A stretch of DNA of 64,000 nucleotides from Actinophytocola xinjiangensis. GTDB lineage: Bacteria; Actinomycetota; Actinomycetes; Mycobacteriales; Pseudonocardiaceae. Below the pieces are notes generated by a model. That model did not search any database. It was not told the origin of the DNA and saw only the letters and a list, made by a program, of their open reading frames with translations. The number at the start of each line of letters is the position of its first letter. The stretch's first letter is position 1. The translations under genes and the position numbers were made by a program. Shown piece by piece: positions 7,504 through 17,284 of this stretch. The stretch is taken from positions 186,001 through 250,000 of the forward strand of contig NZ_MSIF01000009.1 in the NCBI RefSeq assembly GCF_001921215.1, given 5' to 3'.

Positions 7504-8516
7504 GCCCCCGCGCCGCTCCCGGCGGTGGCCCGGGTGCCGCCGGGTCTGCCGGCCGAGGGGCCGCCCCCTGGTCCCCCGCCCGGTCCGCCACCGGACCGGG
7601 GGATCCCCGACCCGCCACCGCCCGACCGGGCGGTCGGGCCACCGCCGGAACCCGGTCCGAACGGCACCGCGCCGGCGGCGACGGCGCCGTCGAGGCCCGT
7701 CCCGGTGGAACGTCCGGCCGGGCCCACCAGGTCGGGCACGCCCACCGGCGGCAGCTGGCCGGCCGGCATGGTCACCTGCACCGATGGCCGATCGGTGGAC
7801 ACCGGTGGCACGACGCCGTCCTGGGCGGCCGTCGGCGTCGCACCGCCTCCCGTACCGCCTCCGGTACCGGTGCCCGTGCCGCCGCTCCCGACCGCCGCCC
7901 GCGTACCCGCGGTGTCGTCCGCGCGGGTGCCGTCGGTGCGGGTGCCGTCGGGCGTTGCCGACCGGTACTCCGACGGCGTCACCGTGATGAGGTCGCCGGG
8001 GTGGTCGACCAGCGAGTACCGGTCCGGCATGTTGGTCTCGTTGTACAGACTGTCGCTGTCGTAGCCGGCGAACACGTCGATGTTGTGCCGGGCGTCGGCC
8101 TGGTACTGCTTGATCTCCCGGTCGAGGTCGGTCTCGAACGGCTTCATGTCGTTCAGGATGTTGCTCTCCGGCGGCTTCTCCGCCACCGGACGGACGCTGT
8201 TGGCCGCCCGGTGGAACGACTCGGCCTGTCGCGCCATCAGGTCCTGCGCGATGTCGAGCCGCTCACTGCCCGCGATCGCGTTGGTGGCCAACGGCCTGGC
8301 CGCGCCGTACGCCGCGTCGCCGGCGCTGCCCTGCCACCCGCCACGGATCCTGTCCGCCAGCCGCCGGATTCTCTCGGCGCGCTCAGCCTCCCGCTGTGCC
8401 GCTCGGCTGATGCTCTGCTGAGCCAGGCTCAGCGGACCTGACCCCGGTCCACCCAGCAACTGCACATAGATCTCGTAGGGCGTCAACGCGCGGAAGTTCC
8501 ACGGATTGGTGTTCAC
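7504..8516 (-). CDS. PPE/WXG-like ESX-type secreted protein, C-terminus unreliable (partial)
   Basis: About 337 residues up to the poly-T block. The N-terminal ~165 residues are helical with a W61-Q-G63 turn, the WxG hairpin of ESX substrates, and YEIYVQLLGGPGSGPL near the N-terminus. The remainder is a long Gly/Pro/Thr-rich tail typical of PPE-like proteins of Pseudonocardiales. The GTG start (8516-8514) overlaps the stop of the upstream DUF3558 lipoprotein gene (GTGA), showing translational coupling. Beyond 7504 the frame runs into lysine codons from the poly-T stretch and then TSRESELGEM and a stop, which may or may not be the true end. Likely exported by a type VII system or surface-associated. 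Confidence 0.65.
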
Positions 8517-9151
8517 TGGTCCCCCTTCATGTTCCGCACAGCCATCCCGGCCACCTGTACCGCCATCTCACAGGGGTCCACCGAGCCGACGTTGGCTGCG
8601 GAGAGCCGCACCGCGAACTCGAAGGTGAGCTGGTCGGTCATCCCGACGAGCACGGCGCACACGCCGGCGTCCCGCTGGTCGTTCCTCCCGTACGCCACCG
8701 CCGGGTGCCCCTCGACCTCCGGAAGTTCCTCGAACAGCTTCAGAACGCCGGTCTTCTGGGCCCGGTACGCCCCGGTCAGCCCGTAGGGATTCCGGTCGAG
8801 CGACGAGATGTCGACCCCCGCCGGCTCGCCGCGCAGACTGCGCCACTCGCAGATGAGGCCCACGTCCCCCTCCTCGACCGTGCCTTGGTCCTCAAGAGCA
8901 AGCTCCCTGGTCTGCTCGCTGTTCAGGGCCTGGCAGGGATCGCGCTGGTAGGCCGTGGTGTCCAGCGGGTTCGCGACCCTGGGTGCCCCGTCGGCGGGGA
9001 GCCCGTCCGCCGGCGGCTCGGTGGCTGACGGTTCGGTGGTCCGCGAGGAGGGGGGATGGTCAGCCGCCGACGGCTCGCCGACACTCGTACTCGTGCAGCC
9101 GGCGGCGGTCAGGCAGATCACCACGGCCGTGAGCAGCTCTCGGATGCGCAT
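8513..9151 (-). CDS. DUF3558 lipoprotein
   Basis: A 212-residue lipoprotein: short charged N-terminus, hydrophobic run and lipobox LTAAGC (Cys19), followed by a Ser/Pro/Glu-rich linker to about residue 60. The globular domain has the DUF3558 features DPCQALNSEQ near the start, GLICEWRS in the middle and VDPCEMAVQVAGMAVRNM at the end; paired cysteines presumably form disulfides outside the membrane. It is the middle gene of three on the minus strand (stop overlaps the PPE-like start; 1 bp after the stop of the gene upstream). In Pseudonocardiales, DUF3558 lipoproteins commonly sit beside ESX-like genes; function unknown. Confidence 0.85.
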   Translation of the reverse strand: MRIRELLTAVVICLTAAGCTSTSVGEPSAADHPPSSRTTEPSATEPPADGLPADGAPRVANPLDTTAYQRDPCQALNSEQTRELALEDQGTVEEGDVGLICEWRSLRGEPAGVDISSLDRNPYGLTGAYRAQKTGVLKLFEELPEVEGHPAVAYGRNDQRDAGVCAVLVGMTDQLTFEFAVRLSAANVGSVDPCEMAVQVAGMAVRNMKGDQ

Positions 9152-9152
9152 G

Positions 9153-9584
9153 TCAGATCCCGGGCAGGGGGCCGGACCGCTCCGGGTCGCCGGCGTCCTG
9201 GAGATCGCGGACGTTGCGGCGTTCGATGCCGAGGTAGTCGTGCAGGGCGTCCTGGAAGTTCTGCGCCTGCCGCAGGCAGTAGTCGTGGTTGTGCGCCAGG
9301 TAGCGCAGGAAGGCCTCGGTGTGGCGGTGGACCGCCTTGGTCTGTGCCTCGCTCGCGAAATCGAGTCCTGGTGGCTGGATCAGGATCAGCTGGTCCGTTC
9401 GGACCACGGATTCGCGGTACTCGTCGGCCAGGGTGAGCCAGTCCGTGACGAGGTCACGCAGGGTGTCCTCGTCGAAGGAGAAGCCACCGCCGCTGGCGTT
9501 GGCGGTGTCCTCGTAGCTGGCGCGGGTGCGGGTGGGTTGGGCGATGTGGCCGAGCAGGCGCCCGGCGTCCACTGGTTCCCCCAT
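9153..9584 (-). CDS. ESX-operon-associated helical protein of unknown function
   Basis: A 143-residue, mostly helical soluble protein: residues 1-40 are loop-like (PVDAGRLLGHIAQ...ASGGGFSF), then long helices (TLRDLVTDWLTLADEYRES, KAVHRHTEAFLRYLAHNHDYC) and a C-terminal tail. Size and helical content resemble EspC/WXG100-like partner proteins that precede DUF3558 and PPE-like genes. I cannot name a family. The ATG at 9584 is preferred over ATG 9590 or GTG 9593 because GGAGTG (9592-9597) is then 7 bases away. First gene of the three-gene ESX-like operon. Confidence 0.7.
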   Translation of the reverse strand: MGEPVDAGRLLGHIAQPTRTRASYEDTANASGGGFSFDEDTLRDLVTDWLTLADEYRESVVRTDQLILIQPPGLDFASEAQTKAVHRHTEAFLRYLAHNHDYCLRQAQNFQDALHDYLGIERRNVRDLQDAGDPERSGPLPGI

Positions 9585-9673
9585 GATCATCACTCCGTGA
9601 CTGAACGGACACGGTACGTGGTGAGCATACGACCCAGCGTCTCTCGACGGTGACGGATTCGGTGACCGGCATC

Positions 9674-12346
9674 ATGGAAGTCATGAGTGGGGCCGAGCGG
9701 GACAGGTTGGCCGACTCGGGTGAGATGACCTCCCCGTGGCGGCTGTGGGGGCCCTATCTCGCCGCCCGGCAGTGGGGGACGGTGCGGGAGGACTACTCGG
9801 CCGACGGGAACGCCTGGGGCTACTTCTCCTTCGACCACGCGCGGGACCGGGCCTACCGGTGGGGCGAGGACGGCATCGCCGGGGTCTGTGACCGGCACGG
9901 GTTCCTCAACCTGGCGGTGGCGCTGTGGAACGGGCGGGACCCGATCCTCAAGGAACGCTACTTCGGGCTGAGCAACGGCGAGGGCAACCACGGCGAGGAC
10001 GTCAAGGAGCACTGGTGGGTGCTCGACGGCACCCCCACCCACTCCTACATGAAGGTCCTCTACCGCTACCCGCAGGCCGAGTTCCCCTACGCCGACCTGC
10101 GCCGGCTGGCCGCCGAGGCCGGCCGGGACGGGCGGGAGCCGGAGCTGTCGGACACCGGTGTGCTGGCCGACAACCGTTTCTTCGACGTCACCGTCACCTA
10201 CGCCAAGGCCGCGCCGGACGACCTGTGTGTCGAGGTGACCGCCACCAACCAGGGGCCGGCCGACGCCCGGCTGGACCTGTTGCCCCAGCTCTGGTTCCGC
10301 AACACCTGGTCGTGGGGTCGGGACGCGCGCCGCCCGGCGTTGATCGCGGCCACCGACAAGGGGTGGACCCGGGTGGTGGCCGAGCACTCGCTGATCGGGC
10401 GGTACACGCTGCACGCCAGCGGACACCCGACGATGCTGGTCACCGACAACGAGACCGACGAGATCGGGCTGTTCGGCCGGGGCCGCAACCCCAGCCGCTA
10501 CACCAAGGCCGGTATCGACGACCACGTCGTGCGCGGGGCCGCGGACTCCTGTCAGGTCGTCGAGCCGGGCGCCGCCTCGCAGCCGGGGACCAAGGCCGCC
10601 GCCTGGTACCACTTCGACGCGGTCGCGCCCGGCGAGTCGGTGACCGTCCGGTTACGCCTGATCAGGGGCGACGGGCACGGCCGCGCGTTCGGCAGCACCT
10701 TCGGGTCCACGATGGACCTGCGGCGCGCCGAGGCCGACGAGTTCCACGGCGGGCCACCGGTGACCCAGCGCGACCTGGTCCGCCGCCGGGCGCTGGCCGG
10801 TCTGATGTGGACCAAACAGGTCTACCGGTTCCGGTTACGCCACTGGCTGGAGGGCGATCCGGCCAACCCGCCGGCCCCGGCGCAGCGCCTCGGGCCCGGC
10901 GCGCGCAACGTCCACTGGCGACATCTCGACGTCGCCGACGTGCTGTCCATGCCGGACGAGTGGGAGTATCCCTGGTTCGCCGCCTGGGACCTGGCCTTCC
11001 ACATGGTGCCCTTCGCCAGCATCGATCCCGCGTTCGCCAAGGACCAGCTGCTGCTGATGTGTCGCGAGTGGATGATGCACCCCGACGGCCAGCTGCCGGC
11101 CTACGAGTGGGAGTTCGGCGACGTCAACCCGCCGGTGCACGCGTGGGCGGCGTTACAGGTCTACCACGCCGAGGACACCCCGGACCGCACCTTCCTGGCG
11201 CGGGTGTTCCACAAGCTGCTGCTGAACTTCTCCTGGTGGGTCAACCGCAAGGACCCCGAGGGCAACTACCTGTTCGAGGGCGGGTTCCTCGGCATGGACA
11301 ACATCGGCCCGGTCAACCGGTCCGAGCCGCTGCCGGCCGGCTGGCGTTTCGAGCAGTCCGACGCCACCTCCTGGATGGCCACCTACGCGCTGCACCTGAT
11401 GCGGATGGCCCTGGAACTGGCCCGCCACGACGAGGCCTACGAGGACGTGGCCACCAAGTTCGTCGAGCACTTCCTGTCCATCGCCGGGGTGTCGGCGCGG
11501 TTCGGGTCGGCCTCGCGCGGGATCTGGGACGAGCGGGACGGCTTCTGCTACGACCTGGTGTCCCGCCCGCACGGCGACGGCACCGTCGAGTCGCTGCCGG
11601 TGCGGGTCCGGTCGATGGTCGGGCTGATCCCGCTGCTGGCCACGGCCGTGCTGGAGCCGTGGGTGTTCGACGAGCTGCCGCGCTTCGCCGCCCGGCTGAA
11701 CTACCTGCTGCACCACCAGCCGGAGTTCGGCCAGTTCATCGGCTGGCGCACCGAGCCGGACGGCCGCCGCCGCGCGCTGCTCTCGCTGCTCGACGACGAC
11801 AAGCTGCACCGCGTGCTGACCAGGATGTTCGACGAGCGGGAGTTCCTGTCCCCGCACGGCATCCGTTCGATGTCCGCGGCCCACCGCGACGGGCTGACGG
11901 TGGAGATCGCCGGCCGCACCCACTGGGTGGGCTACGAGCCGGGCGAGTCCCGCACCCCGATGTTCGGCGGCAACTCGAACTGGCGCGGCCCGGTGTGGTT
12001 CCCGACCAACGCGCTGCTGGTGCAGGCGCTGCATACGGTGGACACCTTCCACGGTGACGCGTTCACCGTGGAGCTGCCGACCGGCTCCGGCCGCCGGGTC
12101 ACTCTCGGTGAGGCCGCGGGTGAGCTGTCGGGCCGGCTCGCGTCGCTGTTCCTGCCCGGCCCGGACGGCCGCCGCCCGGCCGACGGGAAGCGGGTCGAGT
12201 CCGGCGACTCTCCGCTGTGGAGCGAGCACGTCACGTTCAGCGAGTACTTCGACGGCGACACCGGCGAGGGCCTCGGCGCGACCCACCAGACGGGGTGGAC
12301 GGCCCTGGTGGCGGTGCTGCTGGCGGGATGGCCGGTCAACGGTTAA
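9674..12346 (+). CDS. GH63-type glycoside hydrolase (MGH1-like)
   Basis: An 890-residue cytoplasmic protein without signal peptide. The N-terminus has WRLWGPYLAARQWGTVREDYS, the C-terminal two thirds form an (alpha/alpha)6 barrel with EYPWFAAWDLAFHMVPFASID, YEWEFGDVNPP, EGGFLGMDNIGP and MFGGNSNWRGPVWFPTN. These are hallmarks of the bacterial GH63/mannosylglycerate-hydrolase-like group (MGH1-like domain), in which acidic residues of the 'WD' and 'YEW' segments act as catalyst; substrates include glucosylglycerate, mannosylglycerate or alpha-glucosides. Start choice is uncertain: ATG 9674 has GGTGA at 9661-9665, while ATG 9683 has only a badly spaced GGAAG. Monocistronic. Confidence 0.85.
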   Translation: MEVMSGAERDRLADSGEMTSPWRLWGPYLAARQWGTVREDYSADGNAWGYFSFDHARDRAYRWGEDGIAGVCDRHGFLNLAVALWNGRDPILKERYFGLSNGEGNHGEDVKEHWWVLDGTPTHSYMKVLYRYPQAEFPYADLRRLAAEAGRDGREPELSDTGVLADNRFFDVTVTYAKAAPDDLCVEVTATNQGPADARLDLLPQLWFRNTWSWGRDARRPALIAATDKGWTRVVAEHSLIGRYTLHASGHPTMLVTDNETDEIGLFGRGRNPSRYTKAGIDDHVVRGAADSCQVVEPGAASQPGTKAAAWYHFDAVAPGESVTVRLRLIRGDGHGRAFGSTFGSTMDLRRAEADEFHGGPPVTQRDLVRRRALAGLMWTKQVYRFRLRHWLEGDPANPPAPAQRLGPGARNVHWRHLDVADVLSMPDEWEYPWFAAWDLAFHMVPFASIDPAFAKDQLLLMCREWMMHPDGQLPAYEWEFGDVNPPVHAWAALQVYHAEDTPDRTFLARVFHKLLLNFSWWVNRKDPEGNYLFEGGFLGMDNIGPVNRSEPLPAGWRFEQSDATSWMATYALHLMRMALELARHDEAYEDVATKFVEHFLSIAGVSARFGSASRGIWDERDGFCYDLVSRPHGDGTVESLPVRVRSMVGLIPLLATAVLEPWVFDELPRFAARLNYLLHHQPEFGQFIGWRTEPDGRRRALLSLLDDDKLHRVLTRMFDEREFLSPHGIRSMSAAHRDGLTVEIAGRTHWVGYEPGESRTPMFGGNSNWRGPVWFPTNALLVQALHTVDTFHGDAFTVELPTGSGRRVTLGEAAGELSGRLASLFLPGPDGRRPADGKRVESGDSPLWSEHVTFSEYFDGDTGEGLGATHQTGWTALVAVLLAGWPVNG

Positions 12347-12442
12347 GAGGTGTTAACAATGGCCGCCGGTATTGGGCCGTTTCGACCCGGGGTGGCAGTA
12401 TGCCCCTCACTCAAGCCGATCTGAGTAACGAGGAGTGACACC

Positions 12443-13234
12443 GTGACGCGTCGACCAACGCTGAAGGTTTGGGCCGCGGTGCCCGCGCTGGCCATCGTGC
12501 TCGCGGGCTGCGGCAGCGACGGTGGTGAGGCCGCCGGTGGCGTGGAACTGGTGTCCGACGGGAAGCTCACCAACTGCACCGGTCTGCCCTACAAGCCCTT
12601 CGAGTACGAGGAGGGCGGCAAGGTCATCGGCTTCGACATCGACCTGGTCGACCTCGTGGCCAAGGAGCTCGGGGTCGAGCAGGAGGTGGTCGACACCCCG
12701 TTCGACGGCATCCAGTCCGGCGCCGACTTCAACGCCGGCAAGTGCGACATCTCGTCGGCCGGGATGACCATCACCGACGCGCGCAAGAAGAACATCGACT
12801 TCTCCGACCCGTACTTCGACGCCACCCAGGCGCTGGTCACCAAGAAGGGCTCGGGCGTGTCCGACCTGCCCGACCTGGCCGGCAAGCGGCTGGGCGTGCA
12901 GAACTCGACCACCGGCTTCGACTACGGCAACGAGCACGCCACGGGCGCCGAGATCGTCAACTACGAGGACCTCGGCCTGATGCTCAACGCGGTCGAGACC
13001 GGGCAGGTCGACGCCGCCATCAACGACAACGGCGTGCTCTACGACTGGGTGAAGGACAAGACCGACTTCGAGGTCGTGAAGGAGTTCGACACCGGCGAGC
13101 AGTACGGCATGGGCGTGCGCAAGGGCAACAAGGAGCTGGCCGACACGATCAACAAGGTGCTGGCCGAGGTGAAGTCCAGCGGCGAGTACGACCGGATCTA
13201 CGAGAAGTGGTTCGGCACGGCGCCGTCCGAGTAG
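12443..13234 (+). CDS. Amino-acid ABC transporter substrate-binding lipoprotein
   Basis: A 263-residue lipoprotein with signal sequence and lipobox VLAGC (Cys21-22 region), then the family 3 solute-binding fold: [62 protein letters not shown] and [16 protein letters not shown]. The 'R-x-x-x-x-x-F-S-x-P-Y' box is typical of polar amino acid binders (glutamine/arginine/cystine). It delivers ligand to the permease and ATPase encoded downstream. GTG 12443 has GAGGAGTGA just upstream. A strong intrinsic terminator follows at once (13247-13273), presumably giving this gene more transcript than the membrane components. Confidence 0.92.
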   Translation: MTRRPTLKVWAAVPALAIVLAGCGSDGGEAAGGVELVSDGKLTNCTGLPYKPFEYEEGGKVIGFDIDLVDLVAKELGVEQEVVDTPFDGIQSGADFNAGKCDISSAGMTITDARKKNIDFSDPYFDATQALVTKKGSGVSDLPDLAGKRLGVQNSTTGFDYGNEHATGAEIVNYEDLGLMLNAVETGQVDAAINDNGVLYDWVKDKTDFEVVKEFDTGEQYGMGVRKGNKELADTINKVLAEVKSSGEYDRIYEKWFGTAPSE

Positions 13235-13246
13235 CCACCGGGCGGA

Positions 13247-13273
13247 GGGCCCGCGCGATGCGCGGGCCCTTTT
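13247..13273 (+). terminator. Intrinsic terminator between binding-protein and permease genes
   Basis: Perfect 10-bp inverted repeat GGGCCCGCGC (13247-13256) and GCGCGGGCCC (13260-13269) with a 3-base loop, followed by TTTT. It lies 12 bp after the binding-protein stop and about 45 bp before the permease start within what is otherwise one operon, so it likely acts as a partial terminator. Confidence 0.85.
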
Positions 13274-13317
13274 CCGTGTGGTAGATCCCCCACCCTCGTC
13301 CGAGGAGTTGTCTTCCC

Positions 13318-14136
13318 GTGGCCATGTCCAAGCGCAAGCGCGCACAAGTCATCCGCTGGGTCCAGTACGGGATCCTGGTCCTGGCCGTGCTGGCCCTCGT
13401 GGTGTTCGCCGACTGGGGCAAGCTGCGGCACAACTTCTTCAACCTCGAGGTCGCCGGGAGCATGTTCCCGGACGTGATCACGGTGGCGCTGGTCAACACC
13501 GTGATCTACACCGCGATGGGCTTCGGGTTCGGGCTGGTGCTGGCGGTGGTGCTGGCGCTGATGCGCCTGTCGCAGGTGCGGGCCTACCGGTGGATCTCCG
13601 GGTTCTACATCGAGTTCTTCCGTGGTCTGCCGGCGCTGCTGGTGATCCTGGCGGTGGGCACCGGTGTGCCGATCGCGTTCGGGGTGCTGATCGACAAGTA
13701 CACGGCGATCATGATCGCGCTGGGTCTGGTCGGCGGCGCCTACATGGCCGAGACGCTGCGCGCGGGCATCCAGGCGGTGCCGCGCGGTCAGGTCGAGGCG
13801 GCCCGCTCGCTGGGCATGTCGCCGGGCCGCACGACGGTCACGATCGTCATCCCGCAGGCGTTCAAGATCATCCTGCCGCCGTTGACCAACGAGCTGATCC
13901 TGCTCACCAAGGACTCCTCGCTGGCGCTGTTCCTCGGCGCGTCGATCGCCGAGTACGAGCTGACCCAGTTCGGCCGGGTCGCCCTGAACTCCTCGCAGAG
14001 CCTCACCCCGGTGCTGATCGCCGGCTTCTGCTACCTGATCATCACCATTCCGCTGTCGTACCTGTCGCGGTACCTGGAGCGGCGCACCGGCGGCGCCAAG
14101 ATCAGCACCCCCGAGTCGACCGAGGTGAAGGCATGA
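13318..14136 (+). CDS. Amino-acid ABC transporter permease (HisM/GlnP family)
   Basis: A 272-residue integral membrane protein with a first TM at about residues 18-32 and the BPD_transp_1 domain following. The EAA loop reads [36 protein letters not shown], close to the consensus of polar amino acid permeases, and [15 protein letters not shown] is the usual start of the domain. It forms the membrane channel with the ATPase encoded next. GTG 13318 is preferred to ATG 13324 because GAGGAG (13302-13307) is then at workable spacing. The stop overlaps the ATPase start (ATGA), so the two are translationally coupled. Confidence 0.92.
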   Translation: MAMSKRKRAQVIRWVQYGILVLAVLALVVFADWGKLRHNFFNLEVAGSMFPDVITVALVNTVIYTAMGFGFGLVLAVVLALMRLSQVRAYRWISGFYIEFFRGLPALLVILAVGTGVPIAFGVLIDKYTAIMIALGLVGGAYMAETLRAGIQAVPRGQVEAARSLGMSPGRTTVTIVIPQAFKIILPPLTNELILLTKDSSLALFLGASIAEYELTQFGRVALNSSQSLTPVLIAGFCYLIITIPLSYLSRYLERRTGGAKISTPESTEVKA

Positions 14137-14924
14137 GCGGCGAGGACCTGAACACCGACACCGCCGCCGACCTCGCGGTCGAGGTCACCGGCCTGCACAA
14201 GTCGTTCGGCCCGGTGGAGGTGCTGCGCGGCATCGACCTGGAGGTCAACCGGGGCGAGGTGGTGTGTGTCATCGGCCCGTCCGGGTCCGGCAAGTCCACG
14301 CTGCTGCGCTGCGTGAACGTGCTGGAGGAGCCGACCAGCGGCACGGTCGTGGTCGACGGGGTCGAGCTGACCGACCCGGACGTCGACATCGACGCCGCCC
14401 GCACCAAGATCGGCATGGTCTTCCAGTCGTTCAACCTGTTCGCCCACCTCAACGTGCTCAACAACCTGACCATCGCGCAGCGCAAGGTGCTCAAACGGAC
14501 CCAGGCGCAGGCCGAGGCGACCGGCCTGGCGAACCTGGAGCGGGTCGGCCTCGCCGGCCGGGAGCGCGCCATGCCCAGCGAGCTGTCCGGCGGGCAGCAG
14601 CAGCGGGTGGCGATCGCGCGGGCGCTGTCGATGGACCCCGACGTGATGCTGTTCGACGAGCCGACCTCCGCGCTGGACCCGGAGCTGGTCGGCGACGTGC
14701 TCACCGTCATGCGCCGGCTGGCCGACGAGGGCATGACGATGCTGGTGGTTACCCACGAGATGCAGTTCGCCCGCGAGGTCGCCGACAAGGTGCTGTTCAT
14801 GGACGCCGGCGTGGTCGTCGAGCAGGGCCCGCCGGAGCAGGTCATCGGCGACCCGCGCGAGGAGCGCACCCGCACGTTCCTGCGCCGTGTGCTCAACCCC
14901 ACCCACGTCGACCAGACCGACTGA
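14133..14924 (+). CDS. Amino-acid ABC transporter ATP-binding protein (GlnQ-like)
   Basis: A 263-residue ATPase with every standard motif: Walker [10 protein letters not shown] at about residues 48-56, Q-loop VFQSFNLF, signature [15 protein letters not shown], Walker [16 protein letters not shown] and switch histidine VVTHEM. The family GlnQ/HisP match is clear from length and the 'F-x-x-F-N-L-F-x-H' segment. The ATG at 14133 overlaps the permease stop. It energises import of the amino acid captured by the lipoprotein at 12443. No regulator gene is attached. Confidence 0.93.
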   Translation: MSGEDLNTDTAADLAVEVTGLHKSFGPVEVLRGIDLEVNRGEVVCVIGPSGSGKSTLLRCVNVLEEPTSGTVVVDGVELTDPDVDIDAARTKIGMVFQSFNLFAHLNVLNNLTIAQRKVLKRTQAQAEATGLANLERVGLAGRERAMPSELSGGQQQRVAIARALSMDPDVMLFDEPTSALDPELVGDVLTVMRRLADEGMTMLVVTHEMQFAREVADKVLFMDAGVVVEQGPPEQVIGDPREERTRTFLRRVLNPTHVDQTD

Positions 14925-15013
14925 CACCTGGGATCGTCGTTCTGGAACCTTCCACGGTCCCGGCCCGCCCGTCCGGCGGATCATGACCGTGGGATGCGGG
15001 CATGGGGGTGTCG

Positions 15014-17230
15014 ATGACCGAGGACGTGACCAGCGGGCGCCGCCTCGACGCGTTCGACCCGCAGCCGCCGGACTGGGCGCGGGTGCGGGCGGTGGACATC
15101 GTCCGGCAGGTCGTGGAGTTCGAGCCGGGGGCCGGCGGGCGGATCCGCCGGCGGGGGACCACGCCGCCGGTGCTGCGCTTCGCCGACCGGTGGATCGTCG
15201 GCGTGCTCGACCTGCGCGCGGTGGAGTTCCCGCACCTGCTGGAGTTCGTCCGCTGCCGCTTCGACAACCCGCCGGACCTGCGCCAGGCCAAGCTCGCCGG
15301 CTGTGAGTTCAACGAGTGCCAGCTGCCAGGCCTGGACGGGCGCAATCTCTACAGCCACAACGACGTCCGGTTCATCGGCGGCACCAGGGTGCGCGGCCGG
15401 GTCGACCTGACCGACGGCGAGATCAGCGGCTCGCTGGAGCTGACCGGCACCCGGATGGACAACCCGGGCGGCTTCGCCCTGCACGCCGACCGGTTGACCC
15501 TCGCCGGGGCGCTGCTGGCGTCGAACCTGCACGTCAACGGCCAGCTGCGGATCCCGGGCCTGCGCACCGGCGGCAACGTCAACCTGGCCGGCGCGTGGCT
15601 GCACAACCCGACGGGCTTCTCGCTGGACGGCAACGGCCTGCACGTCGGCGGGAACCTGTCGTGCGTGCCGAGCAAGGAGCGCCGGTTCCGGTCCACCGGC
15701 ATGATGTTCCTGCCCAGCGCCACCGTCGACAGCGACTTCTCGCTGCGCGGCGCCTCGCTGGTGCCGGCCAGCGGCGACCAGGACCGCCACCACCGCCAGG
15801 AACGCTACTTCGATCCGCGCGCCGCGCTGATCGCCGACCGGATGCGGGTGTCCGGCAACGTCAACCTGGACCAGGGCTTCGAGTCGACCGGCACGGTGCG
15901 CGTGGTGAACGCGCGGATCGGCGGCTCGCTGCGGCTGACCGGCGCCCGGATCGACCTGTCCGACGGCCGCGAGCCGTTCGCCGAGATCCCTGGCACCAAG
16001 GCCCCCGGCCCCTACGACTACCGGGCGCTGCACTTCGACGGCTGCCAGATCGACGCCGGCCTGGACGCGCGCAACGCCCGGATCGCCGGCCAGCTGCGGC
16101 TGGTCGACGTGACCGCCCGGGGCAGTGTGACGTTCGACGGCGCGGTGCTGAGCAACCGCAACGGCGACGTCATCGAGGGCCGCCGGTTCACCACCGGCGG
16201 CAACTTCGACGCGCGCGGGGTCACCGTGTTCGGCTCGGTGCTGCTGCCCGACGCCGACATCGGCGCCAACCTGGACCTGCGCGCCGGCCGGTTCGTCAAC
16301 CCTGGCCGCTACCGCCGCGACCGCTCGCGCAAACCGTCGGTGGACCTGCGGGTCGCCAGGATCGGCCGCGACCTGGTGTGCGCGCGCGGCGAGCGGGACA
16401 GCCAGTCGTTCTCCGCGCACGGCGAGATCCGGGTGCGGCGCACCGAGGTCGGCCGGCAGACCACGTTCCAGGGCGCGGAGATCGGCTCCAGCCTCAGCGG
16501 CACGGCGATCAACGCCGTCGGCCTGATCACCCAGGACCTGCGTCTGGACGTGGCGGTGGCGCCCAAGGGCCGGGTGAACCTGCGCCACGCCCGGTGCGCC
16601 TCGCTCAACGACAACGACAAGTTCTGGGACGCCACCGGGCACATCGAGCTGGACGACTTCCGCTACGACGCGCTGGCCGTGCCGATCGAGCTGGACGACG
16701 ACGGCCAGATCAAGCGCCGGCTGCGGTTGCTGCGCAAGGCCATGGGCGGCAGCTACCGGCCGGGACCCTACGACCAGTTCGCCGCGATGCTGCGGGCCAG
16801 CGGCAACGAGGAGCACGCGGCCGAGGTGCTGATCGCCAAGCAGAAGTGGCGTTACGTCGCGCTGGCCGAGGGCTACTCGGTGCTCGGCCCCGGCGTGCGG
16901 TTCTGGAGCCTGATGCAGCGCGGGGTCGTCGGCTACGGCTACAAGCCGATGCGCGCGCTGCTGTGCCTGGGTGTGCTGCTGGCCGTGGGCACGCTGGTGT
17001 TCGCGCTGATGCCCCAGCCGGTGGAGGCCAACGCCGACGACAAGCTGGTGTGGAACCCGTTCCTGTACACGCTCGACCACCTGGTGCCGATCGTCGACTT
17101 CGGGCACAAGAACAAGTGGGTGTTCAACAGCACACTGCAGTGGTTCTCCGCGTCGCTGATCGCCTGCGGCTGGATCCTGGCGACGACCGTGGCCGCCGGC
17201 CTGACCAGGATGTTGCGCCGGTCGAGTTGA
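15014..17230 (+). CDS. Large predicted beta-helix protein with C-terminal membrane segments
   Basis: A 738-residue protein. Residues ~60-560 are a chain of short repeats with the pattern 'R-x-x-G-x-(V/L)-x-L-x-G-A-x-(L/I)', for example GSLRLTGARIDLSDG, GQLRLVDVTARGSVTFDGA and GANLDLRAGRF, suggesting a right-handed beta-helix or pentapeptide-like solenoid. A helical linker (LRLLRKAMGGSYRPGPYDQFA) follows, then two TM segments (ALLCLGVLLAVGTLVFALM and SLIACGWILATTVAAGL). There is no signal peptide, so the solenoid is probably cytoplasmic and anchored at the C-terminus. Homologues have been called 'oxidoreductase' without visible basis. ATG 15014 has GGGGGTG at good distance; ATG 15002 is possible. 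Function unknown. Confidence 0.75.
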   Translation: MTEDVTSGRRLDAFDPQPPDWARVRAVDIVRQVVEFEPGAGGRIRRRGTTPPVLRFADRWIVGVLDLRAVEFPHLLEFVRCRFDNPPDLRQAKLAGCEFNECQLPGLDGRNLYSHNDVRFIGGTRVRGRVDLTDGEISGSLELTGTRMDNPGGFALHADRLTLAGALLASNLHVNGQLRIPGLRTGGNVNLAGAWLHNPTGFSLDGNGLHVGGNLSCVPSKERRFRSTGMMFLPSATVDSDFSLRGASLVPASGDQDRHHRQERYFDPRAALIADRMRVSGNVNLDQGFESTGTVRVVNARIGGSLRLTGARIDLSDGREPFAEIPGTKAPGPYDYRALHFDGCQIDAGLDARNARIAGQLRLVDVTARGSVTFDGAVLSNRNGDVIEGRRFTTGGNFDARGVTVFGSVLLPDADIGANLDLRAGRFVNPGRYRRDRSRKPSVDLRVARIGRDLVCARGERDSQSFSAHGEIRVRRTEVGRQTTFQGAEIGSSLSGTAINAVGLITQDLRLDVAVAPKGRVNLRHARCASLNDNDKFWDATGHIELDDFRYDALAVPIELDDDGQIKRRLRLLRKAMGGSYRPGPYDQFAAMLRASGNEEHAAEVLIAKQKWRYVALAEGYSVLGPGVRFWSLMQRGVVGYGYKPMRALLCLGVLLAVGTLVFALMPQPVEANADDKLVWNPFLYTLDHLVPIVDFGHKNKWVFNSTLQWFSASLIACGWILATTVAAGLTRMLRRSS

Positions 17231-17284
17231 CGCGCCGGTCATGTTGATCAGGGTTCGGTCCCGGCTCTGGTTGGATAGTCGGCC

